A DNA stretch of 64,000 nt from WHSO01 sp050485485 (GTDB lineage: Bacteria; Pseudomonadota; Alphaproteobacteria; SMXQ01): NCBI GenBank assembly GCA_050485485.1, contig JBJHBM010000009.1, positions 4,716 through 68,715 on the forward strand. Direction: 5' to 3'. A model generated the notes under the pieces. It had not been told where the DNA came from. It saw only the letters and a list, made by a program, of their open reading frames with translations, and made no database searches. The position numbers were made by a program, and so were the translations under genes. Below, piece by piece: positions 43,166 through 51,837 of the stretch; within the stretch, counting starts at the first letter, position 1; every line of letters begins with the position of its first letter.

Positions 43166-44527
43166 CTAATCGGCGAACAGCAGCAGGCAGATGACGACGG
43201 CGGCGCAGATGCCGGCGAAGTCGGCGGTGAGCCCGGCGGCGAGGCCGTGGCGGATGCGGCGAATCTGGACCGCGCCGAAATAGACCGCGAGCACGTAGAA
43301 CGTGGTCTCGGTCGAACCCTGCAGGGTCGAGACCAGCAGGCCGACGTAGGAATCGGGCCCCACGTTCGGATCGTTGATGATGGAGGCGAGCAGCCCGTAG
43401 GCGCCCGAGCCCGACAGTGGGCGCAGGAGCGCCATCGGCAAGGCCTCGGCGGGCAGCCCGACCAGGCCGGTGACGGGGCCGACGGCGCGCACGAACAGCT
43501 CGAGCGTGCCGGAGGCGCGCAGCATGGCGATGGCGACCAGGATCGCGACGAGGTAGGGGATGATGCGGACCGCGACGTTGAATCCTTCCTTGGCGCCCTC
43601 CACGAAAGTCTCGTAGACGCGCACCCGCTTGGCGACGCCGAAGCTCAGGAGCGCCACCATCAGGCCGGGGATGATCCACGGGCTGATGGTGCGTCCCCAC
43701 AGCAGCGTGATCGGGATCAGCGCGACGACGAAGCTGAGCACCAGCGCCGACACCCACAGCGGATAGGCCTTGGCGGTATCGGCCATGTGGATGCCTTCCA
43801 TCTCGGATCTGCCGCCCGCGGCGGGATCGGCGTCGGCGAAGCTCTCGTCCTCGAGGGTGATCGGCTGGCGATACTGGGGCGGCATGTCGGGTAGCGCCGA
43901 CCAGCGCTGGTAGAGCTTGGCGGCGCAGATGGCGACGGCGGTGGAGCAGATAGTGGCAAACAGCGTGGTCGGCACGATCGCCGCCGGCTCCGCCGAACCC
44001 GCCGCCGCGCGCAACGCGATCACGCCGGTCGGCAGCAGCGTGATGGCGGACGTGTTGATGGCGAGGAACAGTACCATGGCGTTGGTCGCGGTGCCGGGGT
44101 GCGGATTGAGCCGGTCGAGCTCCTGCATCGCGCGGATGCCGAACGGCGTCGCCGCGTTGCCGAGGCCGAGCACGTTGGCGGAGAAGTTGAGGATCATAGC
44201 GCCCATGGCGGGATGGTCGGGCGGCACCTCCGGGAACAGGCGGGTCATCAGCGGCCGGATGGTGCGCGCGATGATGACCAGCAGGCCGCCGGCCTCCGCC
44301 ACCTTCATCAGGCCGAGGAACAGGGCCATCACGCCGATCAGGCCGATGGCGAGCGTCACCGAGGCGCCGGCCTGGTCGAGCATCCCGCGCGCGAGCTGTG
44401 CCATCGGCGAGAGTCCTTCGGCCGCTGCCGCGATCTCGCTCACCTCGGCGGGCGGCGACCACATCAGCTCGCGCACCGCTGTCACGGCGAAGGCGATGAC
44501 GATGATGCCGAAGAAGATCGCGTTCAT
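43166..44527 (-). CDS. Fused spore-maturation A/B-like nucleoside-gate membrane protein
   Basis: A 453-residue membrane protein. I start it at ATG 44527. The N-terminal half is SpmA-like (NFSANVLGLGNAATPFGIRA) and the C-terminal half SpmB-like (LRPLSGSGAYGLLASIIND, LQGSTETTFYVLAVYFGAVQ). The two Gate domains are fused, which is usual in proteobacteria, which do not sporulate. It may form a channel or act in efflux or uptake of small molecules. The ACT-domain gene lies just upstream in the same direction (43 bases). Confidence 0.84.
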   Translation of the reverse strand: MNAIFFGIIVIAFAVTAVRELMWSPPAEVSEIAAAAEGLSPMAQLARGMLDQAGASVTLAIGLIGVMALFLGLMKVAEAGGLLVIIARTIRPLMTRLFPEVPPDHPAMGAMILNFSANVLGLGNAATPFGIRAMQELDRLNPHPGTATNAMVLFLAINTSAITLLPTGVIALRAAAGSAEPAAIVPTTLFATICSTAVAICAAKLYQRWSALPDMPPQYRQPITLEDESFADADPAAGGRSEMEGIHMADTAKAYPLWVSALVLSFVVALIPITLLWGRTISPWIIPGLMVALLSFGVAKRVRVYETFVEGAKEGFNVAVRIIPYLVAILVAIAMLRASGTLELFVRAVGPVTGLVGLPAEALPMALLRPLSGSGAYGLLASIINDPNVGPDSYVGLLVSTLQGSTETTFYVLAVYFGAVQIRRIRHGLAAGLTADFAGICAAVVICLLLFAD

Positions 44528-44570
44528 GGACGGGGCGCTCGCGCTGGGCCGGTGGGTGGCGGAAAGGGGC

Positions 44571-45110
44571 TTATACGCCGGCGTCGGTCGCCTCGGCGCG
44601 GCACGAGAGGTTGAGGCCCTCGGCGGTGTTGGCGATGGTGGCGAGGCACTTGGCCGCTGCCTCGGGCGGGATCGCGACCGAGAAACGGACGCTGTAGCGC
44701 CCCGTCGGCCCGGCGCCGGTTTCGCGCACGGCCTGCATGTGCAGGATGTTGGCACCGAACTCGCCGAAGGTCTCGGCGATGCGGGCGATCAGGCCGGGCT
44801 GGTCGCCGCCCGCGACCGTCACGACGTGGGTGGCCTTGCCGAGCGGCCCGTGGGCGGTGGAGCGGTCGTAGGGGCGCACCTCGATGGCCGCGTCACGGGT
44901 CTCGGGCAGGGCGGATATCTCAGTACGCACCTCCTCGGCCCCAAGATGGTCGGGCAGGTCCACCAGCGCCGTGAACTCGGCGCCGGTGCCGAGCACCGCG
45001 AAGGTGGTGTCGCCGAGATTGCCGCCGAGATCGAACAGGCGTCCGGCGATCGCGGCGATCAGTCCGGTGCGGTCCTCGCAGGCGACGTTGACGATGTAGG
45101 TGCGCGGCAT
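44571..45110 (-). CDS. GcvR-like double ACT domain protein
   Basis: A 179-residue protein with two ACT domains: YIVNVACEDRTGLIAAIAGR (about residues 5-75) and HVVTVAGGDQPGLIARIAET (about 94-170). Both have the Gly-Leu turn that binds amino acids. The layout is that of the glycine cleavage repressor GcvR. I start it at ATG 45110. No DNA-binding part is seen, so it would act through another protein. It lies between an MFS gene and the nucleoside-gate gene, all on the minus strand. Confidence 0.82.
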   Translation of the reverse strand: MPRTYIVNVACEDRTGLIAAIAGRLFDLGGNLGDTTFAVLGTGAEFTALVDLPDHLGAEEVRTEISALPETRDAAIEVRPYDRSTAHGPLGKATHVVTVAGGDQPGLIARIAETFGEFGANILHMQAVRETGAGPTGRYSVRFSVAIPPEAAAKCLATIANTAEGLNLSCRAEATDAGV

Positions 45111-45138
45111 CTTCTTCCTGTTCCTTCTCGTGCCCGGT

Positions 45139-46506
45139 TCACGCCCGGGCGGGCTCTGTCCGGGTGCCGGCGATGTCGCCCGGGGTCGGGCGGTTCTCGC
45201 GGATGGTGAGGACCAGCAGGCCGGCGAGCAGCGCGAGCGCAATCGCCGAGATCCACACCCAGTCGTACTTGCTGAAGGCATCGTACAGCACGCCGCCGAG
45301 GAACGCGCCCAGTGCGCCACCGGCCGCGTGGAACATGGCCAGCACGCCGAGCGAGAGCCCGATGGTGCGCAGCCCGACGTGGGTGGCGACGATGGAAGTC
45401 GTTACCGGGATGGTCGAATAGTCGAACAGGCCGAAAATGACGGCGAACACCCAGATCAGGTTCGGGTCGTAGAGCGGCACCATCAGCAGGATGATGTAGC
45501 TCAACCCCCGCATGATGTAGATGAAGGCGAGCAGGCGCGGACGGTTGATGCGGTCGGCGAGGTAGCCGGCCAGTGCCATGCCGCCCATGTTGAAGGCGGC
45601 AAGCACGCCGTAGGCGGTTGCTCCCACCACGATCGGGATGCCGCAGGCGACCGCGTAGGGCAGGAAGTGGGTGTCGATCATCCCGGTCGCGGTGAAGCCG
45701 CAGATCGTATAGCTGCCAAGCAGCGCGAGGAAGGTGCGGTTGGCGAACAGCACCTTGAGACGTGCGCCGAGCCCGACGGGCACCGCGTCGTCGATGGCTG
45801 GACGGCCGCGCCGCACCGCCGCCGGGTGCGCGCCGGGGCGGATCAGGCCAAGTACCACGGGAATGAGGACGACGCACACCGCCGCCAGGAACAGGTAGCC
45901 CCAGCGCCAGCCGAAGGTGGCCAGGATTATCGCCATGACCGGCAGCAACGCGATGTGCCCGGCGGTCGAGCCTGCGTTGGCGACGCCGACCGCGAGACCG
46001 CGGTTCTGCTCGAAATGGCGCGCGATGGTGGCGGAGGCGACGTTCTTGGAGACGATGCCGAAACCGATCCCGGCGAACAGCGAATAGGCGACCAGCATCA
46101 TCCACGGCTCGGTCGCGCGCGAGGCGGCTACCAGCGCGCCCGCCGTGACGATCAGGCCCGCCAGCAGGATGCGGCGCGGCCCGAACTTGTCGAGCAGGTT
46201 GCCGATCAGCGGACTCATGATCGCCATCGAGATCAGCGCCCAGGCGACCACGGTGGAGATGAAGCTCCGCGACCAGCCCATCTCGGCTTCCAGGCTCGGC
46301 ATGGCAAGGCCGATCGAGGCGCGCGTCGCCGACACCATCGAGAGCGCGAGAAACATCACGAAAACGACGATCCAGCCCTGGGGATTGGCCCGGTAGGCGG
46401 CGGTCACGAAGTTGCCGGGATGAGGAGAGCTGGTCACGCCGGTCGGGTCCTTGGCGGGGCGTCTGGGTTCGGGCGCGGCGAGGGACGTGCCGCCGCCGTC
46501 GAGCAT
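45139..46506 (-). CDS. MFS transporter (oxalate/formate antiporter-like)
   Basis: A 455-residue protein with twelve hydrophobic segments, the A-type motif GNLLDKFGPRRILLAG after the second and a cytosolic N-terminus of about 45 residues. The closest pattern is the monocarboxylate or oxalate/formate group (GWSRSFISTVVAWALISMAI). It is divergent from the gene for a TctC-type binding protein; a 9-bp inverted repeat in the gap may be an operator for both. Confidence 0.8.
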   Translation of the reverse strand: MLDGGGTSLAAPEPRRPAKDPTGVTSSPHPGNFVTAAYRANPQGWIVVFVMFLALSMVSATRASIGLAMPSLEAEMGWSRSFISTVVAWALISMAIMSPLIGNLLDKFGPRRILLAGLIVTAGALVAASRATEPWMMLVAYSLFAGIGFGIVSKNVASATIARHFEQNRGLAVGVANAGSTAGHIALLPVMAIILATFGWRWGYLFLAAVCVVLIPVVLGLIRPGAHPAAVRRGRPAIDDAVPVGLGARLKVLFANRTFLALLGSYTICGFTATGMIDTHFLPYAVACGIPIVVGATAYGVLAAFNMGGMALAGYLADRINRPRLLAFIYIMRGLSYIILLMVPLYDPNLIWVFAVIFGLFDYSTIPVTTSIVATHVGLRTIGLSLGVLAMFHAAGGALGAFLGGVLYDAFSKYDWVWISAIALALLAGLLVLTIRENRPTPGDIAGTRTEPARA

Positions 46507-46561
46507 AGCGGCTCCCTGCCTCCGTGCAACAGGGGGCGCAACAGTGGAGGCAATGGCGCCT

Positions 46562-46580
46562 GCCGCAATCCGATTGCGGC
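46562..46580. promoter_or_regulatory. Inverted repeat, candidate operator in a divergent promoter region
   Basis: GCCGCAATC-C-GATTGCGGC is a perfect inverted repeat with 9-bp arms and a one-base centre. It lies between the divergent starts of the MFS gene (46506) and the binding-protein gene (46667). A dimeric regulator could bind here. No regulator gene is seen in the neighbourhood. Confidence 0.4.
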
Positions 46581-46666
46581 CTGGCCGCGAACGGGACTAC
46601 CCTCCGTTACGAACGAGACGCATAAGCGTCCGGAAACGACGGGCGGAAACGGAAGGGAGAGTCTCC

Positions 46667-47728
46667 ATGATCTTCGCGATGAAGACGGCGGCGCGCGCCT
46701 TGGTGGCGTCGGCCTGTTTCCTCGGCGGCGCTGGGGTGGCCACGGCCAACGATTTTTACAAGGGCAAGACTATCACGCTGGTCATCAGCGCAGGGCCGGG
46801 CGGCGGCTATGCCACCTACGTTCTGACTGTGGCCAAGTACATGCAGAACCATATCCCCGGAAACCCGGACTTCATCCGCCAGCACCGCCAGGGCGCGGGC
46901 GGCCTAGTGGCGGCAAACTACATGTACCATGTGGCCAAGCGCGACGGCACGGTGATCGCTACCGCGCACCGCGGGGCGGTCACCACCAGCGCGCTGTTCG
47001 GGGAATCGGGGGCTAACTATGACCCCGCCAAGTTCAGCTGGATCGGCTCCGTGGACAAGGATGTGAACCTGTGCGTGGCCTGGCACGAGGCCCCGGTCAA
47101 AACCTTCGCGGACGCGAGGCGGGAAACCCTGATCGTCGGCGGCATCGGCCCGGGATCGAGCACGGACACCTATCCCATCGTCTACAACAACCTCTTCGGC
47201 ACCAAGTTCAAGCTGGTGACCGGCTACAACCAGGGCACCGCCGTCACGCTTGCCATGGAGCGCGGGGAGGTGCACGGCCGTTGCGGCTGGTCGTGGTCGT
47301 CCCTCAACGCCACACGCGGCGACTGGCTGCGCGACGGCAAGGTCAACATACTCGTGGTGGGCGGCATGAGCCGGACGCCGGGCATTCCCGAAAGCGTGCC
47401 GATGGCGCACGACTTTGCCACCACGCGCGAGCAGCGCGACATCCTCGACTTGCTGCTCGCGCCGCTGGAGCTTGCCAGGCCGGTCTTTGGCCCGCCGGAG
47501 ATGCCGGCCGATCTCGTGCATGTCCTACGGACGGCTTTCGATGCCACCATGAAGGATCCCGCCTTCGTTGCCGAGGCGAAGGAGCGGGGCCTCGACGTCG
47601 ATCCCCTGTCGGGACACGAGGTGGAGGCACTGATCGCCAATATCTTCTCCAAGCCGAAGCATGTCGTGGAGGCGGCGAAGGAGGCGACGACACGAATGGA
47701 TCGGGTCGAGGTCATCAAGCGCAGGTAA
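46667..47728 (+). CDS. TctC-type tripartite tricarboxylate transporter binding protein (SBP 1)
   Basis: A 353-residue protein with a signal peptide (residues 1-28, ending TATA-like ATAND). It has the COG3181 pattern of this cluster: FYKGKTITLVISAGPGGGYA, HIPGNPDFIRQHRQGAGG, and RDGTVIAT. A MERGEVHGRCGWSW stretch is close to that of the next gene, and most of the protein resembles SBP 2. It binds a carboxylate in the periplasm and would deliver it to a TctA/TctB pair, but none is in the window. Start ATG 46667 follows ggaaggga. Confidence 0.85.
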   Translation: MIFAMKTAARALVASACFLGGAGVATANDFYKGKTITLVISAGPGGGYATYVLTVAKYMQNHIPGNPDFIRQHRQGAGGLVAANYMYHVAKRDGTVIATAHRGAVTTSALFGESGANYDPAKFSWIGSVDKDVNLCVAWHEAPVKTFADARRETLIVGGIGPGSSTDTYPIVYNNLFGTKFKLVTGYNQGTAVTLAMERGEVHGRCGWSWSSLNATRGDWLRDGKVNILVVGGMSRTPGIPESVPMAHDFATTREQRDILDLLLAPLELARPVFGPPEMPADLVHVLRTAFDATMKDPAFVAEAKERGLDVDPLSGHEVEALIANIFSKPKHVVEAAKEATTRMDRVEVIKRR

Positions 47729-47835
47729 GGCGGCCGGCAGGTGTGCTTCTGAAGCGTCGGAAAACAAGGTTTTTGAACAATTCCGGTTCGCTGAGGGCGC
47801 CATCGGTCGTTGCCGGGGGCGCCTGCGACGGTGTA

Positions 47836-47845
47836 TTGTCGACAA
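47836..47845. promoter_or_regulatory. TTGTCGACAA palindrome, candidate GntR/FadR-type operator
   Basis: A perfect 10-bp palindrome TTGTCGACAA is set in an A-rich part of the gap before SBP 2, 42 bases upstream of its ATG. It fits the TTGT-NN-ACAA shape of sites bound by FadR-subfamily regulators, which often control catabolic genes for organic acids. Chance occurrence cannot be excluded. Confidence 0.35.
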
Positions 47846-47886
47846 AAAGATATAGCGAAAAACGGCGCAACCGCGGGGAGAGAGCC

Positions 47887-49200
47887 ATGCTGGCAACCAT
47901 CGACCGACTCACACGGAAGCTCGTGCTGGGCACGACGCTCGTCTGCGCGGGGGCGCTCGCCGCCGCCGTGCCCGCTGCGGCCCAATCGGCCAACGATTTC
48001 TACAAGGGCAAGACCATCACCCTGGTCATCAGCGCGGGGCCGGGCGGCGGCTACGCCACCTACGTTCTGACCATGACCAAGCACATGCAGGGCCACATCC
48101 CCGGGAATCCGGACTTCATCCGCCAGCACCGCCAGGGCGCGGGCGGAGTGGTCGCGGCCCAGTATCTCTACAACGCCGCCCGCCGTGACGGCACGGTAAT
48201 CGCTACCATTCATCGCGCGGCGGTTTCCACCAGCGCGGTGTTCCGCGAATCGGGTGTGAACTACGATCCGCGCAACTTCTCCTGGATCGGCTCGATCAAC
48301 AAGGACACCAGCCTGTGCGTGTCCTACCACACGGCCAAGGTCAAGACCTTCAAGGACGCGCTGGAGACGCCGCTGATCGTGGGCGGCCTCGGCACCGGCT
48401 CCGACACCGACATCTACCCGACGATGTTCAACAACCTGTTCGGCACCAAGTTCAAGCTGGTAACCGGCTACAACCAGGGCACCGCCATCACGCTCGCCAT
48501 GGAGCGCGGCGAGGTGGAGGGGCGCTGCGGCTGGTCGTGGTCGTCCATCAACGCGACCCAGGGCCAGTGGCTGCGCGACAACAAGCTCAACCTGCTGGTG
48601 GTGGGCGGCCTGAGCCGCGACCCGGGCATCCCCGAAAGCGTGCCGATGGTGCGCGACCTGGCCGAGACCCAGGAACAGCGGGATATCCTGGAGCTTGCCT
48701 TCGCGCCGCAGGAGATGGCGCGTCCCGTGCTGGGACCGCCGGAGGTGCCGAGGGACCGGCTCGAGGTGCTGCGCGCGGCCTTCGACGCGACCATGAAGGA
48801 TCCTGCCTTCCTGGAGGAGGCGCGCCAGCGCAAGCTCGACATCTCGCCGCTTTCGGGCAAGGAGGTGGAGGATATCATCGCAAGCCTGATGTCGAAGCCG
48901 GAGAGCGTCGTCAACGCCACCATCGAGGCGATCTCGCGCAAGGACCGGACCGAGGTGGCGATGCGCAAGGCCGACGTGCTGGAGGTCAAGACCAGGCTCG
49001 ACGAGGTGAAGAACGACGGCCGCGTGATCGCCTTCAAGGGCGACGGCGGCGCCGCGCACGAGGCCAACGTCTCGAGCAGCCAGACCAAGATTTCGATTGG
49101 CGGCCAGGATGCCCAGCGTGCCGCCCTCAAGGCGGGCATGGACTGCACGGTGAAGTACGGCGGCGACAAGTCCACGGCCGAACTGATCGCCTGCAACTGA
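47887..49200 (+). CDS. TctC-type binding protein with an extra C-terminal domain (SBP 2)
   Basis: A 437-residue protein with a signal peptide (residues 1-35, ending AAAQ). Residues 36-355 resemble SBP 1 closely, often codon for codon. Residues 356-437 are an added part: a coiled stretch (VLEVKTRLDEVKNDG), then VSSSQTKISIGGQDAQRAAL and MDCTVKYGGDKSTAELIAC with two cysteines. This tail occurs in other periplasmic proteins but I know no function for it. The duplication is probably recent. It is followed after 48 bases by a cupin gene. Confidence 0.84.
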   Translation: MLATIDRLTRKLVLGTTLVCAGALAAAVPAAAQSANDFYKGKTITLVISAGPGGGYATYVLTMTKHMQGHIPGNPDFIRQHRQGAGGVVAAQYLYNAARRDGTVIATIHRAAVSTSAVFRESGVNYDPRNFSWIGSINKDTSLCVSYHTAKVKTFKDALETPLIVGGLGTGSDTDIYPTMFNNLFGTKFKLVTGYNQGTAITLAMERGEVEGRCGWSWSSINATQGQWLRDNKLNLLVVGGLSRDPGIPESVPMVRDLAETQEQRDILELAFAPQEMARPVLGPPEVPRDRLEVLRAAFDATMKDPAFLEEARQRKLDISPLSGKEVEDIIASLMSKPESVVNATIEAISRKDRTEVAMRKADVLEVKTRLDEVKNDGRVIAFKGDGGAAHEANVSSSQTKISIGGQDAQRAALKAGMDCTVKYGGDKSTAELIACN

Positions 49201-49248
49201 GCCCGGTTTCGATACGAGCCCGGTTTCGATACGAGGAGGAAACGAAAA

Positions 49249-49731
49249 ATGTCGGACGTCCAGATCAAGCCGCTCAGCCCCGAGGTCGAGGCCAAGGTGC
49301 TGGAAGCGGAAAAAGAATGCATCACCTTCGGCTACAGCAGGCCCGAAGGCGTCACCGCCGGAAAGGGCATGGTGCGGCTGGGGCGCGGCGGCGCGATCCG
49401 CGGCGTGGTGCAGATCGTCAAGAAGAACGGCGGCGAGAACAACCTGCATTATCATACCGGCGCCGATACCATGTGGATGGTGCTGAAGGGGCGGGTGCGC
49501 TTCTACGGCGTGGGCGATGCCGTGCTCGGAGAGTTCGGGCCCAACGAAGGTATTTTCACGCCGCGCTATTTCCGCTACTGGTTCGAGAATTGCGGTGACG
49601 GCGACCTCGAGCTGCTCCAGGTCGGTGCCTTCGCTTCGCCGGACGCGAAGTCGACCGGCCGCACCGACTGCGAGCCGCAGCGCTACCAGCTCGGCACCAG
49701 CAACCACTTTTCGGCGGAGAAACAAGGCTGA
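49249..49731 (+). CDS. Small cupin protein
   Basis: A 160-residue cupin with one beta barrel. Motif 1 is ENNLHYHTGADTMWMVLKGRV: two His are present, but the usual Glu is replaced by Asp. Motif 2 is PRYFRYWFEN, where the His is missing. Metal binding may therefore be weak or different. The ribosome site is aggagg before ATG 49249. It lies in a run of binding-protein and VOC genes. Substrate unknown. Confidence 0.78.
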   Translation: MSDVQIKPLSPEVEAKVLEAEKECITFGYSRPEGVTAGKGMVRLGRGGAIRGVVQIVKKNGGENNLHYHTGADTMWMVLKGRVRFYGVGDAVLGEFGPNEGIFTPRYFRYWFENCGDGDLELLQVGAFASPDAKSTGRTDCEPQRYQLGTSNHFSAEKQG

Positions 49732-49737
49732 CCTGCC

Positions 49738-49761
49738 GCCGGCCGCCGCAAGGCGGCCGGC
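49738..49761 (+). terminator. GC-rich hairpin between cupin and VOC genes
   Basis: GCCGGCCGCC-GCAA-GGCGGCCGGC is a perfect 10-bp stem with a GCAA tetraloop, 6 bases after the cupin stop. The T-rich tract is poor (ctgttc), so it may slow transcription or protect mRNA ends rather than stop it fully. Confidence 0.5.
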
Positions 49762-49799
49762 CTGTTCGGCGCAAATCTAGTCAGGAAGGAAACCCTTAC

Positions 49800-50597
49800 A
49801 TGGCATCCAAGATCAACCACGTCGCCATCATGAGCGGCAACTATGCTCTCGAGTCGAAGTTCTACGAATCGATGTTCGGCATGCGCAATTCTGCCAAGGC
49901 GCGCCCTACGCGCGCGGTGTCGATCGGCGACGGCTACGTCGGCATGAACATCAATCCGCGCCGCGCCGGCCGCCCCGGCCGTCTCGACCACTTCGGCATC
50001 CAGGTGGACGACCTCGAGGCGACCACTGCGCGCATGAAGGAGAAGTATCCGAAGGTCGATATCCTGAAGCGGCCGAGCACGCGCCCCTTCGCGGCTTTCT
50101 CCACCCACGACCCGGACGGCAACGTGTTCGACCTGACTCAGGCCAAGGGCGGCAATCTGAAGGACGTCTATACCCACAACGACTGGCAGCAGGACCGGAC
50201 CATCTGTCATGTCGGCATCCGCACCATGAACGCGGAGGCCTGCGCCGAGTTCTACATGAGCATGTTCGACCTCAAGCCGGCCAACCTGCCGATCGACAAC
50301 GCCTACGGCGTCACCGACGGGCGCATGACGATCATCCTGATGCCCTGGAGCATCCATGACTACGCCAACACCGGCATCGTCGGCCCGGGCATGGACTACA
50401 TCGGCTTCAAGGTCGAGAACCTCGAGAAGTTCAAGGAGGACGTCCAGACCATCTCCGACAACAACCCGCTGATCGCGCCGTCGCCGGTGGGGACCGGCCC
50501 GGAAGGCAAGGCGCGCCTCGAGTTCCTGCAGCGGACCAGCCTCGGGTCCTGGCACATCGCCGATCCCGACGGCGTGCTGCTCGACATCGTCGCGTAA
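49800..50597 (+). CDS. Double VOC-domain protein (extradiol dioxygenase/glyoxalase fold)
   Basis: A 265-residue protein with two VOC modules: residues 4-120 (INHVAIMSGNYALESKFYES, DHFGIQVDDLEA, STHDPDGNVFDL) and 138-264 (CHVGIRTMNAEACAEFYMSM, IADPDGVLLDIVA). His of the first module and the DPDGN turn are kept, so metal binding is likely. The layout is that of ring-cleaving or isomerase-type VOC enzymes. A paralogue is at 51838. The genes alternate with binding-protein genes. Confidence 0.8.
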   Translation: MASKINHVAIMSGNYALESKFYESMFGMRNSAKARPTRAVSIGDGYVGMNINPRRAGRPGRLDHFGIQVDDLEATTARMKEKYPKVDILKRPSTRPFAAFSTHDPDGNVFDLTQAKGGNLKDVYTHNDWQQDRTICHVGIRTMNAEACAEFYMSMFDLKPANLPIDNAYGVTDGRMTIILMPWSIHDYANTGIVGPGMDYIGFKVENLEKFKEDVQTISDNNPLIAPSPVGTGPEGKARLEFLQRTSLGSWHIADPDGVLLDIVA

Positions 50598-50623
50598 CGC
50601 GGCGATCCAGCGGCCGTGACGGG

Positions 50624-50644
50624 GGCCGTCCCGGCGGGACGGCC
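50624..50644 (+). terminator. Hairpin after the VOC gene
   Basis: GGCCGTCCC-GGC-GGGACGGCC forms a 9-bp stem and 3-base loop, 26 bases beyond the VOC stop. No T run follows, so its strength as a terminator is uncertain. Confidence 0.45.
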
Positions 50645-50689
50645 TCCGCGTGTCGGCGTATCGGAGAAGAAAACAAGGAGACAGGGACT

Positions 50690-51796
50690 ATGAGGATCAC
50701 GGGACTGGCGCTCGGCGCCGTGGCGGCGGCCGGCATCGCCCTGGGCATGGGGTCCGCGCGCGCGGACGCGGTGGCCGACTTCTACAAGGGCAAGACCGTC
50801 ACCATCATCATTTCGTCGGGCGGCGGCGCCTACAACATCATCGCGCGGACGGTGGCCGACCATATGCCGCGGCACCTGCCCGGCAACCCGACGATGATCG
50901 GCCGCGACATGCCGGGGGCGGGCCATGTCAACGCCACCAATTTCCTCTACAACAACGCGCCGAAGGACGGCACCCATATCGGCACCATCGGCAACACCAT
51001 CCCGCAGCACGAGGTCACCGACGGCAAGGGCGTGCGCTTCGAGTCGGCTAAGTTCAACTGGCTCGGTTCGACCGGCATCTCGAACCTGATGACGGTGGTG
51101 TGGCACACCGCCGGGGTCAAGACCATCGAGGACGCCAAGACCAGGGAAGTGCTGTCGGGCGGCACCGGCGCGGGTTCGGGGACGGTGCTCTATCCGACCA
51201 TCCTCAACAACCTGCTCGGCACCAAGTTCAAGATCATCATCGGTTACCGCAGCGCCAGCGACATCGATCTCGCCATGGAGCGCGGCGAGATGCAGGCGCG
51301 CCACGGCTATTCCTACGGCAGCTTCGCGCGCGCCCATCCGGACTGGATCGAGAGCGGTAAGGCCTACTTCCTCTACCAGGTCGGGCTCTCCGAGAAGATG
51401 GGCCCGCCGGGCGTGCCGCTGATGATGGACCTCGCCCAGAACGAGGAGCAGCGCGAGATCATCCGGTTCTTCTCGCGCACCGTCGGGCTCGGCCGTCCGT
51501 ACCTCGCGCCCCCCGACGTGCCGGCCGACCGACTTGCCGCGCTGCGCGCGGCCTTCAGCGCCACTATGCGGGATCCCCAGTTCGTCGCCGACATGAACAA
51601 GCGCAACCTCGACCTGTTCCCGCAGGACTGGCAGGAGGTGACCGAGAACGTGCTCGGCATCGTCAACGCGCCCAAGGCGCTGATCGAGAAGGCGATGGCG
51701 GTGACCGAACGCGGCGAGACCATAGATTGCGCGGTGTTTACGAACCCGGAAAACTGCGGCGCGGCCAAGGGCGCCAAGAAGAAATCGGCGGAGTGA
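50690..51796 (+). CDS. TctC-type binding protein (SBP 3)
   Basis: A 368-residue protein with a signal peptide (residues 1-24, ending ARAD). Core motifs are FYKGKTVTIIISSGGGAYN, HLPGNPTMIGRDMPGAG, NFLYNNAPKDGTHIG and LLGTKFKIIIGYRSASDIDL. It is less close to SBP 1 and SBP 2 than they are to each other. The C-terminus carries a short Lys/Ala-rich tail (AAKGAKKKSAE) and two Cys. It lies between the two VOC genes. Confidence 0.84.
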   Translation: MRITGLALGAVAAAGIALGMGSARADAVADFYKGKTVTIIISSGGGAYNIIARTVADHMPRHLPGNPTMIGRDMPGAGHVNATNFLYNNAPKDGTHIGTIGNTIPQHEVTDGKGVRFESAKFNWLGSTGISNLMTVVWHTAGVKTIEDAKTREVLSGGTGAGSGTVLYPTILNNLLGTKFKIIIGYRSASDIDLAMERGEMQARHGYSYGSFARAHPDWIESGKAYFLYQVGLSEKMGPPGVPLMMDLAQNEEQREIIRFFSRTVGLGRPYLAPPDVPADRLAALRAAFSATMRDPQFVADMNKRNLDLFPQDWQEVTENVLGIVNAPKALIEKAMAVTERGETIDCAVFTNPENCGAAKGAKKKSAE

Positions 51797-51837
51797 GAGC
51801 GGCCGCGGCGAACGCGGCGCCGGAACAGGAGGAAACC

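Noticed and set aside
43166..44527. Spore formation genes
   Set aside because: The SpmA/SpmB-like protein is a fused gate protein common in non-sporulating proteobacteria; no other sporulation gene is present.
47224..49725. An 833-codon antisense open frame over the binding-protein genes
   Set aside because: Antisense shadow of conserved SBP 1, SBP 2 and cupin genes in GC-rich DNA.
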